The notes below the pieces were generated by a model. The model was not told where the DNA came from, made no database searches, and saw only the letters and a program-made list of their open reading frames with translations. A stretch of 64,000 nucleotides of DNA from Prorocentrum cordatum (Eukaryota; Sar; Dinophyceae; Prorocentrales; Prorocentraceae): NCBI GenBank assembly GCA_963575745.1, contig CAUYUJ010014346.1, forward strand, positions 215,856 to 279,855, in the 5' to 3' direction. Below are positions 23,501-31,428 of this stretch, piece after piece. Every line of letters begins with the position of its first letter. Positions within the stretch are counted from its first letter, which is position 1. A program made the translations under genes and the position numbers.

Positions 23501-25260
23501 CCGGACTGGGTCGCGCCCATGATCCTGAGCGCCCCCCGCCCTGCTTTTTGGGCCGCGGCGTCGGTGCTAATTATATAGCCAGGTCAGGGGCTTCGGTGCC
23601 TGGCCTGAGGCGTGCTGCGTCGCTGGGTGTAGATGAGCCCGTGGATTCACTCATAATGGCGCCAGAGGTCCAGAGCGGTCCTGAGAGGAAAACGTGCCCT
23701 GAACCCCGGGGCCTTCCCATGGGAGCAGGTCTCGTCATCACGAGCACGATGATTGACGGCCCTGGGGCCCGGGGAGGCCCCCAGCGGCCAAAGACGACCA
23801 AAAACCTCCAGGACCCGCTTCCCCATCCAGGACCCGCGTCCCTCAGGGCGACGACATCGCCTCTGGTGGGGAGCAGCAGCTGGCCATCGCTCGGACGTCC
23901 ATTCCCTGTGTTTTTGTTCGGTTTCGCGCGTGGCTGTTTTACTCAAGATTTCGTAATAAAAGGGAGGGGGTCTGGACCCTCCAAGACAAGCCATTTCAGA
24001 CCTCCCCCGTGGGAGAACCCTCCAAAACGTCGTCCTCAGACCCCCCAGGCCCTCCAAGATAGCCTGGAAGAGACCCCCCCCGAAATGAGACCCACCTCCC
24101 TTTATTACAAAATCCGGAGTACTTCATGATCAAGGATGCTCCTCGATGATGGTCCTCGCCAAGGGAAACATGCACACGTCCGAGCACGGCAACGCAAACA
24201 GGTCGGCGCTGGGCTCCCAGAACGTCGCCCGCGTGCGACCGGGGCTGCCCGAGCGCCGACCTGGCCAATCAGCCGCGGAAGTGCCGCCTCGAGGCCACAA
24301 CTCGCCATCGCTCGTACGTCCATTCCCTGTGCTTTTTTCGGCTTCGTGCGTGGTTTTTTTTGCCAAATGATCAAGGATGCTCCTCGATGGTCCTCGCCGA
24401 AGGAAAAATGCACACGTCCGAGCGATGCCAAGACAATGACTCGAGTCAGTACATGGGCCTCCTGCAGGCAACCACGTGCAAAACCTCCCCGTCAAATCTC
24501 TGAAAAACCAGCGGGGGCTCAGAATTTGAAGGGCGTCGGCAGCCAGGTGAACCCCAGCGGGGGGGCCAGATACCCCAGTGTCGACTGCACCCGTAGGGGT
24601 AGAGTCCGCAAGTGGTCGCAGATCCAGGTCATCACCTGGAGGGACACTGCCGACCCGAAGGCTGACCGGACCCTGTGTGGTCGGAGGCAGCTTGGGGGAT
24701 CTGAACTGGGTGGGGCCCAAGAAGATCGATCAAGAGGAGCGGACGGGGCCAAATCCGCTGAAACCCTGTCCCTGCACCCGACCCGGGGCCCGTCTGGTGC
24801 AATTGCTCACCCCGGACACTTCCGTCTCTGACGGCCCCCGGGGCCCGCCCACGGCTCCGCGGGACGGGAAAGTGCAAGAGCCTCCTTGGATCCCGCGGGC
24901 CAGGAGCAGTCAGCATCTACCTAGTCGGCAAATCGGACCGCATCGGAGTGCGCATCGAATCCGACCGCCATCGGCACGGAGCCGAAACCGAGTCGGGTCG
25001 CCCGCACCAGAACGCACGGCAACGCCGAGGCGGCGTCGGGCGCCGGGCAGGCGTCGTCGGGCCGCGGAGAGCGTCGTCGGGAGAGCGGCATCGGATGGCA
25101 ATTCGAGGCCGGCCGGCCTCGACACCGCCATCCGGGGGATCGCCTCGCCAGGGACCCCGCTGGCTCCTCCCCGCTGGCCAGGTGCGTGCACCGGGACACC
25201 GAGCTGTAGCCCCCGCCGCCCAGCCGCTCCCGCAGCGCGTAGCCGGCGTCCAGGCCTCCC
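11475..25260 (-). CDS. Serine/threonine protein kinase, at least eight exons on the minus strand (CAMK/CDPK-like catalytic domain, 3' end not found)
   Basis: Minus-strand exons, in order: about 25260-25164 (LGGGGYSSV Gly loop), 23029-22937 ([10 protein letters not shown] with the beta-3 Lys; [10 protein letters not shown] with the alphaC Glu), 22722 to about 22660 ([13 protein letters not shown]), about 22310-22202 ([10 protein letters not shown] hinge), about 21876-21778 (HRDLKPSN catalytic loop), about 20378-20257 (LKLIDFGLS, then [10 protein letters not shown]), 14162-14131 (TEACDLWSV) and 11548-11475 ([16 protein letters not shown]). Four junctions fit in phase: 22937/22722, 20257/14162 (GTGACC donor, CTCCAG acceptor) and 14131/11548 (GC donor) are precise, and the others are approximate. 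All catalytic residues are present. The C-lobe beyond alphaG, and anything N-terminal of the Gly loop, were not located. The product should phosphorylate Ser/Thr using ATP. No EF hands or membrane segments were seen. Introns of about 6 and 2.6 kb are filled with repeats. Confidence 0.8.
11880..12600. repeat. Large dispersed repeat F, copy 1
   Basis: This region is colinear with 41755-42235. Shared blocks include CAAGCCAGGTGCG, a TTCGCACAGTC block, a GCATGGCAT-type short tandem (11990-12190, including two copies of AGAAAGCGTTGCAACGCAAA), a CTGCAG-GGAGCACGATT block and a terminal CTTCC-GACGCC-TCAGG block. Copy 1 is longer because its GCATGG tandem is expanded. No open frame with coding character was seen. 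Confidence 0.75.
12592..13115. repeat. Composite repeat: 85-bp leader, TTG microsatellite and 12-bp CGCGACCCACCC minisatellite
   Basis: A leader beginning CAGAGTGAGGGGGCC is followed by a (TTG)n run. About 380 bp of the 12-bp unit CGCGACCCACCC follow, with 11-bp variants. Because 12 is a multiple of 3 it translates as Arg-Asp-Pro-Pro repeats. A shorter version of the same composite lies at 13277-13475, so the three parts seem to move or duplicate together. Confidence 0.85.
13277..13475. repeat. Second copy of the composite leader/microsatellite/minisatellite repeat
   Basis: The same leader (CAGAGTGAGGGGGCC) and GGGATCCGTGGTG-GGGATTATG segment as at 12592 are followed by (TTG)n grading into about 65 bp of pure (GTC)n. 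Only about two units of the CGCGACCCACC minisatellite follow. The microsatellite type differs from copy 1, which shows expansion after duplication. Confidence 0.85.
13497..13680. repeat. Dispersed element L, copy 1
   Basis: About 180 bp, starting GGAACATCGACATGGAATC and including ATACATCGCCGATAGAT and an ATCCGCA-GTTCTTGGGC block. Homologous copies lie at 20045-20225 and 58246-58400. Each copy sits just downstream of a trinucleotide microsatellite (GTC, TCC and GAC respectively). Confidence 0.75.
14210..14650. repeat. CCCT, CT and TCC pyrimidine tract in a kinase intron
   Basis: 14210-14410 is CCCTCC-rich, 14411-14535 is (CT)n with TTTC interruptions, and 14580-14645 is (TCC)n. The 32-nt kinase exon at 14131-14162 lies immediately beside it. 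On the minus strand, the transcribed sense, the tract is purine-rich and upstream of that exon. Confidence 0.9.
14651..15189. other. Kinase intron, no exon seen; GA run and a dispersed block
   Basis: Contains (GA)n at 15086-15109. A block at 15045-15180 (GCAACAGTGCAAGGGAC ... ATATCGTGCGAGCTGTGCG) is repeated in diverged form at 17785-17890. No other structure was recognised. Confidence 0.6.
15190..15395. repeat. Isolated units of the 100-bp repeat plus a TCC run
   Basis: Two diverged units of the GGATGGCG-GGTCCCGTTTGGATC repeat that forms arrays at 16590-17245 and 18185-18765. They are followed by (TCC)n at about 15336-15375. Confidence 0.75.
15405..16480. repeat. About 78-bp satellite, about 13 units
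   Basis: Units share GGGCCACGAAACGCTGTA, GGTGGCTGACGCATGCGGG and CCTTCGGTGGAGCTCCC. Spacing between units is 75-82 bp near the 3' end and more irregular at the 5' end. A period of 26 codons keeps a minus-strand frame open for about 414 codons. Divergence falls evenly over codon positions and indels occur, so it is not a repeat protein. Confidence 0.85.
16590..17245. repeat. About 100-bp repeat array R100, block 1
   Basis: Six to seven diverged units carry GATGGCGAGGTCCCGTTTGG, GTGGCCCCACTGCGC-type and CTCGAAAGTGGCGACAG segments, each ending in a poly-C run (GCAGCCCCC). The same unit occurs at 15190-15340 and 18185-18765. Confidence 0.8.
17246..18184. repeat. Kinase intron: CCCCAAGAGG short repeats, dispersed block and TCC tract
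   Basis: 17580-17705 is a degenerate CCCCAAGAGGCC repeat of a type seen at several other loci. 17785-17890 matches 15045-15180. 18065-18180 is TCC-rich. I see nothing protein-coding. Confidence 0.7.
18185..18765. repeat. R100 array, block 2
   Basis: Five to six units of the R100 repeat with landmarks near 18257, 18456, 18558 and 18659. The separating DNA (17246-18184) indicates that one array was interrupted, or that units dispersed. Confidence 0.8.
18955..19135. repeat. 56-bp tandem repeat, about three units
   Basis: Units start GAATCCCCTCCAGGG (18961), GAATTGCCGCCAGGG (19017) and GAATTGCCTCCACGG (19073), each with AACTGG-AACCA and GTGACCAATCGG segments. The period is exactly 56 bp. Confidence 0.85.
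19136..19914. other. Kinase intron, nothing recognised
   Basis: GC-rich sequence with overlapping open frames on both strands, none with splice sites and codon bias that I can defend. Confidence 0.5.
19915..20022. repeat. TCC microsatellite
   Basis: Near-pure (TCC)n with a few TCT or ACT interruptions. It directly precedes element L copy 2. Confidence 0.95.
20045..20225. repeat. Dispersed element L, copy 2
   Basis: Shares AACATCAACTTCGAATCGG, ATACATCGCCGATAGATCG, AATCCGCACGCTCCTGGGC and CGATCAATGGGCGATCGG-type blocks with copies at 13497-13680 and 58246-58400. It ends about 30 bp before the DFG/APE kinase exon. Confidence 0.8.
20460..21240. repeat. Kinase intron with GAATCG/GATCGG short repeats
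   Basis: From about 20690 to 21230 the pentamers and hexamers GAATC, GATCG and GGATCG recur, including GAATCGAATCGAATCGAATC at about 21161. No coding signal. Confidence 0.75.
21275..21455. repeat. Foldback element B, copy 1
   Basis: The left arm (GGTCCGAGCAGATGGGGTCG ... ATCGCGCCG) is complementary to the right arm (CGGGGCGATCCTCCGACACC). GATGCATCGGCGATGC-type palindromes lie between and after them. Confidence 0.8.
21483..21718. repeat. Dispersed repeat M, copy 1
   Basis: About 235 bp (GGTCTGAGCTGGTTGGGCCC ... CACCTCGAGCCTGCCCG), repeated at 24688-24905 and 38722-38965 with the same block order. Confidence 0.75.
23067..23157. repeat. Foldback element B, copy 2
   Basis: GATGGGGTCGGAGGATCGCG on the left faces CGGCGATGTGGCGCGATCCT on the right across a short GC-rich loop. 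It lies about 40 bp beyond the kinase exon 22937-23029. Confidence 0.8.
23400..23660. repeat. 159-bp direct duplication
   Basis: GCTAATTATATAGCCAGG followed by GGCTTCGGTGCCTGGCCTGA and GAGCCCGTGGATTCACTCA occurs at 23407 and again at 23566, with few differences. Confidence 0.9.
23661..24687. repeat. Kinase intron with a diverged duplication
   Basis: CCATCGCTCGGACGTCCATT (about 23882) recurs at about 24306. ATGATCAAGGATGCTCCTCG with GTCCTCGCCAAGGGAAA (24126) recurs at 24366. An ACGTCCGAGC block follows both. 24505-24625 is a diverged match to 40665-40775. Confidence 0.75.
24688..24905. repeat. Dispersed repeat M, copy 2
   Basis: Starts GGGGATCTGAACTGGGTGG and contains GGGGCCAAATCCGCTGAAA. 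It is colinear with 21483-21718 and 38722-38965. All three copies lie in the same orientation. Confidence 0.7.
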
Positions 25261-26141
25261 CGCCGCCGCGCGGGGCGGCCCTCGGCGGACCTGCGCCGCC
25301 GCGCCTGCTGGCGGTGCAGGCGGCCCGCCTGGACGCCGCCGCCGACGACGACACCGACGACGTGGGGCGGCGACCACGACGGCGGCGGCGCCGCTGACGT
25401 ATAGATTCCGACGGCGACGTCGCCGTCGTCGAGGCCGACGCCGTCGACGCCGACGCCGACGCCGACTCGCGGGCGGGACGCACATCCAGATCCACAGCCT
25501 TGCGGTCTGTAGACTCGCTGGCCGCGACCCCCCGGGCACGGCTTTGAGCGGATGCCGGAGGGCTCCAAAGAGGGATTTTTGGGGAGGGGGTTTTCCAGAG
25601 AGCCCCCCAGGGGCCTCCGAACCTCGTAAAAACAGGGGGTAGGAGGAAGCCCCCGGGGGACCCCTCCTGGAGAACCCCCTCCCCCAACCCCCTTTGGAAT
25701 TCTCTGGGGATGCCCCGCGCGAAACGTGTCCGCCGGATCGGGTGTGGTAATTTATCCAAACAGCAACAGCATGGACATCGACCGGTCGGAAGAAAAATGG
25801 ACAGAAACAACAACACCGAAGAGGTGTCGGAGGTGTATTGGACCTCCGCCCGCGCCTGAAGAGGAGGGAATGAATGTGATCAACAGCTCGATCCTCGAAA
25901 TAGGAAGGCACCTAAATCCCACCAGCCCTTTGGGCGTGAGTGGTTTAGAGAGCCCGCTCTGTTCTCAACCCCCTTCTTCCCCTTCGGGGAGGGGTTTACC
26001 CCTCCCCCTACCCCCTCCCCCTGGGCCTGGAGAGGGCGCCCCGCGGGTGGTTGGAGGGGTCTTTTTCGACTCCTGGGAGGGCTAAAAAACGACACCCCTC
26101 ACGAGGATTCTTGCCCCGACGGGGGGAGGCAGAAAAATGCT
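25261..26141. other. Upstream of the kinase Gly-loop exon: CGACGC tract and inverted GGGGTTC/CCCC blocks
   Basis: 25335-25480 is rich in CCGACGAC and GCCGACGCC. 25560-25720 holds facing blocks (GGGGAGGGGGTTTTCCAGAG and CTCCTGGAGAACCCCCTCCC) that can pair. N-terminal exons of the kinase could lie here, but none is clear. Confidence 0.6.
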
Positions 26142-26335
26142 CCCCTCTTGTTCGAAGCCAAAATCATTGATTTTACTACGGTTTTGGCCCCATTTTGGCC
26201 TTCTGAGGGGGCAGCGCTAGTTAAAGCTCCCCTCTTCTTTCAAGCCAGAATCATTGATTTTACCACGGTTTTGGCCCCATTTTGGCCTTCTAAGGGGGCA
26301 GCGCTAATTAAAGCTCCCCTCTTCTTTGATCGATT
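26142..26335. repeat. 86-bp tandem repeat, 2.2 units
   Basis: CTCCCCTCTT-TTC-AAGCC with ATCATTGATTTTAC-ACGG and TTTTGGCCCCATTTTGGCCT starts at 26142 and about 26228. A third, partial unit starts at about 26315. Confidence 0.9.
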
Positions 26336-26339
26336 CCCT

Positions 26340-26475
26340 CCAAGATGGCCCCAAGAAGCGCCCAGGAGGCACCAAGAGGCCCCAAGATGGCCCCAAGAGG
26401 CCCCCAGGAGGCCCCCAAGAGGATCCCAAACGGCCCAAAGAGGCCCCCCCGAGGCACCCAAGACGCCGAAAAGCC
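26340..26475. repeat. CCCCAAGAGG short repeat
   Basis: Degenerate GGCCCCAAGAGGC units of about 10-12 bp. The same repeat type occurs at 17580-17705, 28470-29075, 29880-30060, 46095-46240, 55880-56045 and 63890-64000. Confidence 0.85.
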
Positions 26476-26519
26476 CATCAGGACGACCCTCTACTCGCCT
26501 GGGCGTCGTTTCTGGACGG

Positions 26520-26725
26520 GCAGGAGGAGGGGCCCGAACGACTCACACCAGGACGAGGGGCCCGAACAACTCACACCACGAGAAGCCCGAACGACTCACA
26601 CCAGGACGAAGAGCCCGAACGACTCACACCACGAAGAGCCCGAACGACTCACACCAGGAAGAAGGGCCCGAACGACTCACACCAGGACGAGAAACCCCAA
26701 ACGACTCAAACCACGAGGAGCGCTT
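26520..26725. repeat. About 24-28-bp tandem repeat (CCCGAACGACTCACACCA)
   Basis: Seven units of GCCCGAACGACTCACACCA followed by a purine tail (GGACGAG, CGAAGA or GGAAGAAGG). The tail length varies by about 2-5 bp between units. Confidence 0.9.
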
Positions 26726-27405
26726 TCTCTCCCTCCTCCTCCGCCTCGTCCTTCTCCCGCTCCCACCACAAGGAGGATGTACAAGGAGGCGGGAGGAAGG
26801 AGGAACAGGGGAGATATGCGGGGGCAGGCGGAAACACGCCTGAAAAACACGACTGTCGGCATGCTTCGCTAGAATTGCTGTTTTGAGATGGGCTGGTGGG
26901 GATAAGCGAAGCGTGAAGAATTATACTTGGATCTGGCAATCGAAAATGATACCCTTACGGCAAAATGCCCCAAACCGCTCTACACGAATACAGCGGGCGA
27001 TTGGGGGCCACGATGGTGGGGCGCGAGAAGAAAGATAGGGGCTCGGATGGGGGTACGGATATAGGTCTAGGGGTGTAAATTGATATAGGAATAAGGATAG
27101 GAGTCGGGCTAGGGATCTGGATAGAATTGGGACAGGAATTGCAAAGGGAGGCCACGGGAAGCCACGAGAGGCAACGAGAGGCCACGGGAAGCCACGGGAC
27201 GAAACGGGAGACAGCGGGAGACAATGGAACACAACGTCGCCCGACCTATTCCGCATCTGGCAGTACGCATCCTGGTCCCTTAGAAAACATAGTTTATCCC
27301 GGCAAAGCAACCTAACAGCGATGTGTAGGCGCATATCTGGAAGCATTCCCCTTAAGATTCAGAGTTGTAGAATCGCAGTAGTCGTATGACAGTCGCAGTA
27401 GTCAC
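26726..27405. other. No gene seen; GCCACGGGA short repeat
   Basis: 27140-27235 has about nine degenerate units of AGGCCACGGGA. The remainder is mixed sequence without exon features. Confidence 0.6.
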
Positions 27406-27700
27406 AGTCACAGCCTGCCTCAGCCTGCCTCAGCTCAGCCTCTGCCTCAGCCTCTGCCTCAGCCTCAGCCTCAGCCTGCCTCAGCCTCAGCCTCAGCCTC
27501 AGCCTCAGCCTCAGCCTCAGGCTGCCTCAGCCTCAGCCTGCATCAGCCTCAGCCTCAGCCTCAGCCTGCCTCATCAGCCTCAGCCTCAGCCTCAGCCTCA
27601 GCCTCAGGCCTCAGCCTCAGCCTCAGCCTCAGCCTCAGCCTCAGCCTCAGCCTGCCTCAGCCTCAGCCTGCCTCAGCCTCAGCATCAGCCTGCCTCAGCA
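27406..27700. repeat. Hexanucleotide CAGCCT repeat
   Basis: About 290 bp of (CAGCCT)n with CAGCCTGCCT interruptions. It passes directly into the 73-bp tandem array. Confidence 0.95.
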
Positions 27701-28132
27701 TTCAAAATGTGGCCCGGGAATGGAGTTCTGGGAACTCGAAGAACACGAAGTGGCCTACAGTTGGCTCCGGGCATTCAAAATCATGCCCAGGAATGGAGTT
27801 CTGGGAACTCGAAGACCACGAAGTGGCCTACAGTTGGCTCCGGGCATCCAAAATGTGGCCCGGGAATGGAGTTCTGGGAACTCGAAGACCACGAAGTGGC
27901 CTACAGTTGGCTCCGGGCATCCAAAATGTGGCCCGGGAATGGAGTTCTGGGAAGTCGAAGAGCACGAAGTGGCCTACAGTTGGCTCCGGGCATTCAGAAT
28001 GTGGCCCGGGAATGGAGTTCTGGGAGGTCGAAGAGCACGAAGTGTGTGACTGTTGCATCCGGTTATTCAGAATGTGGCCTGGGAATGGGGTTCTGAGAGG
28101 TCGACGAGCACGAAGTGTGTGACTGTTGGTGA
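27699..28132. repeat. 73-bp tandem repeat, about six units
   Basis: Units start at about 27700, 27772, 27845, 27918, 27991 and 28064. Each has ATTCAAAATGTGGCCCGGGA, ATGGAGTTCTGGGA and GTGGCCTACAGTTGGCTCC. The last units diverge at their 3' end (GTGTGTGACTGTTG). A period of 73 rotates the frame, so this cannot be a repeat protein. Confidence 0.95.
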
Positions 28133-28465
28133 AAAACGAGCCCGGCACAGGCCCGGCCGGCAACTCCCAACGCCTGCCCGGACCCCCCTGTGGAGTGATC
28201 TGTGAGCTCTTTTGAGTCAACTAGAAACCTATCAGACTACGCTGTTAGGTAATATGTATCTATCTATATATATAGATGTATATATATATATATGTGTGTA
28301 TGTGTGTATATATTTGTACACACAAACAGTATGGGCACGGAGTGAGCGTGTCCTAAGGTCCTTTGCCTAATCCTTTAATCCTCCGTCCTCAATCCTGAGT
28401 AGTCTCTAAGGAGCCCGGACCCAAAATTGTCAAATCTCCCGGAGCTGGGGGCTGCTTGCCAGCTG
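28133..28465. repeat. TA/GT microsatellite with flanking non-coding DNA
   Basis: 28255-28325 is (TA)n with GTGT interruptions. The flanks show nothing recognisable. Confidence 0.8.
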
Positions 28466-29080
28466 ACTTCTTCGGAACCAAAGGGCCCCAAGACAGGCCA
28501 CGATGGCTCCAAGAGGGCCAGAAGAGGGTCCAAGAGGACCCAGGTCGCCGAACAATCGGCCCAAGACGCCCAAGATGGTTCCAAGACGGCGCAAGAGGCT
28601 TCCGAGACGCCCCAAGAGAGCCCCAAGAGTCTTCCCCAGAGGGTCCCGAAAGGCCAAAATCAGTGAGTTCCCATTCGTGTTTCAATGATTTGGGGGCCCT
28701 CGACTTTTCGAGCTCTCGGAGCTCCAAGACAGCCTAAGAGGCCCCCAGGACCGCCCCAAGACAGCCCAGCAAGAGGCCCCCAGGAGGGACCCAACACGGC
28801 CCAAGAGGGCTCTCCAGAGGCGGTTCAGACGTCCCAAAGACAGCCCCAAGAAGGGCCCAAGAGTGGGAACACGAACCGACCATCCGAGTCATCCGCTCCA
28901 AGAGGCCACCAAGAGGCCCCGAGGGGGCCCCAAGGGGCACCCAAGGGGGCCCCAAGAGACCCCCTAGAGGCCCCGAAGACGGCCCAAGAGGCACCAAAAC
29001 GGCCCCAGAGAGGCCTCAAACGACTCCCAAGAGGCCCCCGAGAGGCCTCCCGCGACATACCAAGAAACATCCTATAGACG
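28466..29080. repeat. Long CCCCAAGAGG/CCCAAGACG repeat block
   Basis: About 600 bp of degenerate GGCCCCAAGAGG and GCCCAAGACGGC units, the longest example of this repeat type in the window. Overlapping Pro/Arg/Lys-rich frames result. Confidence 0.85.
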
Positions 29081-29161
29081 TATGACCCACAGCCCAGGCA
29101 CAGAGGCTGGATGGGCCATAGGCCACTAGATACACAAATCGCAAAGACAAGCTGTTTAGAG

Positions 29162-29355
29162 CAACGTCTTCGTTAGAGGTCTCCCAGGCGGGGTCTGAGT
29201 AGATGGGATCGGAGGATCGCGCCGCATCGACGATGCATCGGCGATACGTCGGTGGGGAGAAAATCGGGCTCGACCTCGAGCCACGTGGCTGGTGCATCGG
29301 CGATGCGGCGCGATCCTCCGACCCCATCTTCTCCGACCCCATCTGGGAGGCCTCA
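29162..29355. repeat. Foldback element B, copy 3 (best preserved)
   Basis: The left terminus (GAGGTCTCCCAGGCGGGGTC ... GGAGGATCGCGCCGCATCG) and right terminus (CGATGCGGCGCGATCCTCC ... CTGGGAGGCCTC) form an inverted repeat of about 54 bp. The loop has GATGCATCGGCGAT palindromes and an ACCTCGAGCCACGTGGCTGG block. Confidence 0.9.
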
Positions 29356-29437
29356 ATACGCACTCTCGACGACCGGTGGATGTGGGCTGTGCTCGTCGCT
29401 CTGGGTCGACGTCGGCGCCGGCGGCGGTACGCGAGCC

Positions 29438-29615
29438 TGGGCGCCCGAAATGGATGCGGAGAGAATAGAAAATGGGTACGATGCCCGGCAACAGATGCTG
29501 TCCAAATGTGACAGCGGCCGCAGTTGGGCAGGCGGCCTTCTGTCTCGAGTGGACACCGTCTGCGGCGACGCCGACGGCGAGCCCTATTCAGAAGGAGTAG
29601 GAAATGCTGCTGGCA
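29438..29615. repeat. Foldback element A, diverged copy
   Basis: Starts GGGCGCCCGAAATGGATGCG and retains AAATGGGTACGATGCCCGGC, GACAGCGGCCGCAGTTGGGC and AGGCGGCCTTCTG in the order seen in the intact copy at 60236-60424. The right arm is degraded. Confidence 0.75.
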
Positions 29616-29879
29616 GCCGTGACCACTCTTTCCATGCCCACTTCGACCGTACTGGCGAGAGGGCGGGCCCGCGCGCCTGCTTCACCCAGAGCCGCTCCGG
29701 CCCGGCCACGGGGCTGCCGCAGGAGCTGTCGCTGCTGCCGCGAGGGGCGGCCGAAAGGTCCGGGCCCCGGATCGGTCCTGCAGTCAGGAGGGCGCCAGGT
29801 ATGCGCCTACCCCGATCCTGACTGTAGCAGCCTCCGATGGATGCCACCCACCTGGGCTTTGCTCCCCAGCATTTGCGCT

Positions 29880-30060
29880 TTGGGGGCTTCCAGACTGCTC
29901 CAAGACAGCCCAAAGAGCACCCCGATGCCCCGAAGACGGCCGGCATCAATCCAAAGACGGCCTCACAACCACCGAGACGGCCCAAGGTAAGCCCCAGGGG
30001 GCCTCAAGATGGCCCAACAGGGCTCCAAGAGAACGCCCAGGAGGCCCCAAGGAAGCACAG
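29880..30060. repeat. CCAAGACGG short repeat
   Basis: Degenerate CCAAGACAGCCCAAAGAGC and GGCCCAAGATGG units, of the same type as 28466-29080. Confidence 0.8.
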
Positions 30061-30504
30061 ATGTTTGCATGTCCCCTACATGCTTGGAGGAGGGTCGCGT
30101 ACTCTTTGTTGTGCCTGCAGGGGGGGGAACAGAGGGAACGGGAGGATGAGGAGCGATGAGGAGGCAAGAGGAGAACGAGGCTGTGGTCAGAGAGGGGGCG
30201 CCCAAGACCCGCTCCAGCTCCGCAACCCGCCCGACATGGAGCGGGTCTTGAGACAGATCTCCTGCCTGCCGCGCTGCTCCGCTGGCACGGGGCTTGCCGC
30301 GGGCACCCGGACGCTCCATCTCTCGGCGACTTCGGCCAGAACCCGAGGCCGGAGAAATCTGCGCGGCCTCGGGCCTCCCGGAGGCTCTCCTCCCGGGACC
30401 GCCGAAGCGCGCCTCCGAAAGCTGGGGCGGTCCCTGGGAGGGAGCCGAGGCCTCCGCGGAGCACCAGCACCGGAAAGGCCACGACACTGAAGGTCTGGGA
30501 GCGG
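30061..30504. other. No supported feature
   Basis: GC-rich mixed sequence. Open frames on both strands overlap and have no splice or codon support. Confidence 0.5.
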
Positions 30505-30680
30505 ACATAAACGCCAGACATGCATCCAGAAACGGTGGGTGCAATAGGACCAGCAGCAAAAGTTGTCCAAGACCGACAGTGGTCGCTGTTGGCCAGGCGA
30601 CCGCGGCAGCACCGACAGCGAATGCAGTCAAAAAATGGGCAGGGACTGCTGCCAAACATCGGCACCATTTTTCCGTACTC
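30505..30680. repeat. Foldback element A, strongly diverged copy
   Basis: The block order GTTGTCCAAGACCGACAG, GTCGCTGTTGGCCAGGCGAC, CACCGACAGCGAATGCAGTC and CAGGGACTGCTGCCAAACAT parallels the middle and right arm of element A at 60236-60424. It is recognisable only by order. Confidence 0.55.
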
Positions 30681-30876
30681 CAGACTGCTCAATGAGCATC
30701 CCATCCCCCCCATGCCACACTGCCCGACGGCCCGGTCGGGAACCCCCACGCCCACCGAACCCACCCCCTCCAAGCATCCAACCTCCTCAGGCCACAATGT
30801 CCCCCCTACCCTGAGCGAAGCCACCCCACATGGGGTCCGAGCAGATCTTCCCGAGGGTTGCGCCGAATCGCCGATG

Positions 30877-31080
30877 CTTGAGCAGGGACCGACCGTCCCA
30901 GCATTCCTATAGTCCTACCACGAAGTGTTCGTTGAACCCAAAAATATTATAATAACAAAAAAATGTTCTTAAAACATGAACGCGATGTGTGAAAACAAGA
31001 CAGCCACAGCCAAACATGTTCTAAGAACATCTCGTGAACAACAACAAGCTCTTATAACATTATTTGGTAGACCTATAGGC
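30877..31080. repeat. Foldback element E, copy 1 (AT-rich, AATGTTCT motifs)
   Basis: The termini CTATAGTCCTACCACGAAG and (right arm, complement) CTATAGGTCTACCAAATAAT form an inverted repeat. The interior has several TGTTCT and AGAACA half-sites. It is colinear with 48840-49046. Confidence 0.85.
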
Positions 31081-31084
31081 GAGC

Positions 31085-31267
31085 CCAGACGCTTCGCCAC
31101 TGCTTGAGATGCATCGCCGACGCATCGGCGATGCATCAGCGACGTCGGCGATGCATCGGCGACGTCCGCGCGAAGGACAGTGGGCTCCACACCGACGGAG
31201 CAGCATTGCCAATGAATCGGCGATGTTGGCGAGGTGCGCCGACCCCATCTGCAGTCAACCCGCATAG
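31085..31267. repeat. Foldback element B, copy 4
   Basis: Dense GATGCATCGGCGATG and CGACGTCGGCGATGCATCGG palindromes, ending GGTGCGCCGACCCCATCTGC. It abuts element E on one side and element D on the other. Confidence 0.7.
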
Positions 31268-31271
31268 CACA

Positions 31272-31428
31272 AAGTCAGGCCTGTCCTCCTATAGGCGGAT
31301 TTTGGAAGAAAAATTCAAATAGTCAAACAATATCCCAACATGATAAAAAATATTTCAAGAATCGTCAACCGACTATGTTTCTACCATTTTTGAAGATTCC
31401 CCCTTGAGGGGGACAGGCCCGACTTACG
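31272..31428. repeat. Foldback element D, copy 1
   Basis: The left terminus AGTCAGGCCTGTCCTCCTAT and right terminus GGGGGACAGGCCCGACTTA are complementary. The core is AT-rich, with AAAAATTCAAATAGTC and GACTATGTTTCTA. Other copies are at about 49835-49996 and 53011-53163. Confidence 0.85.
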
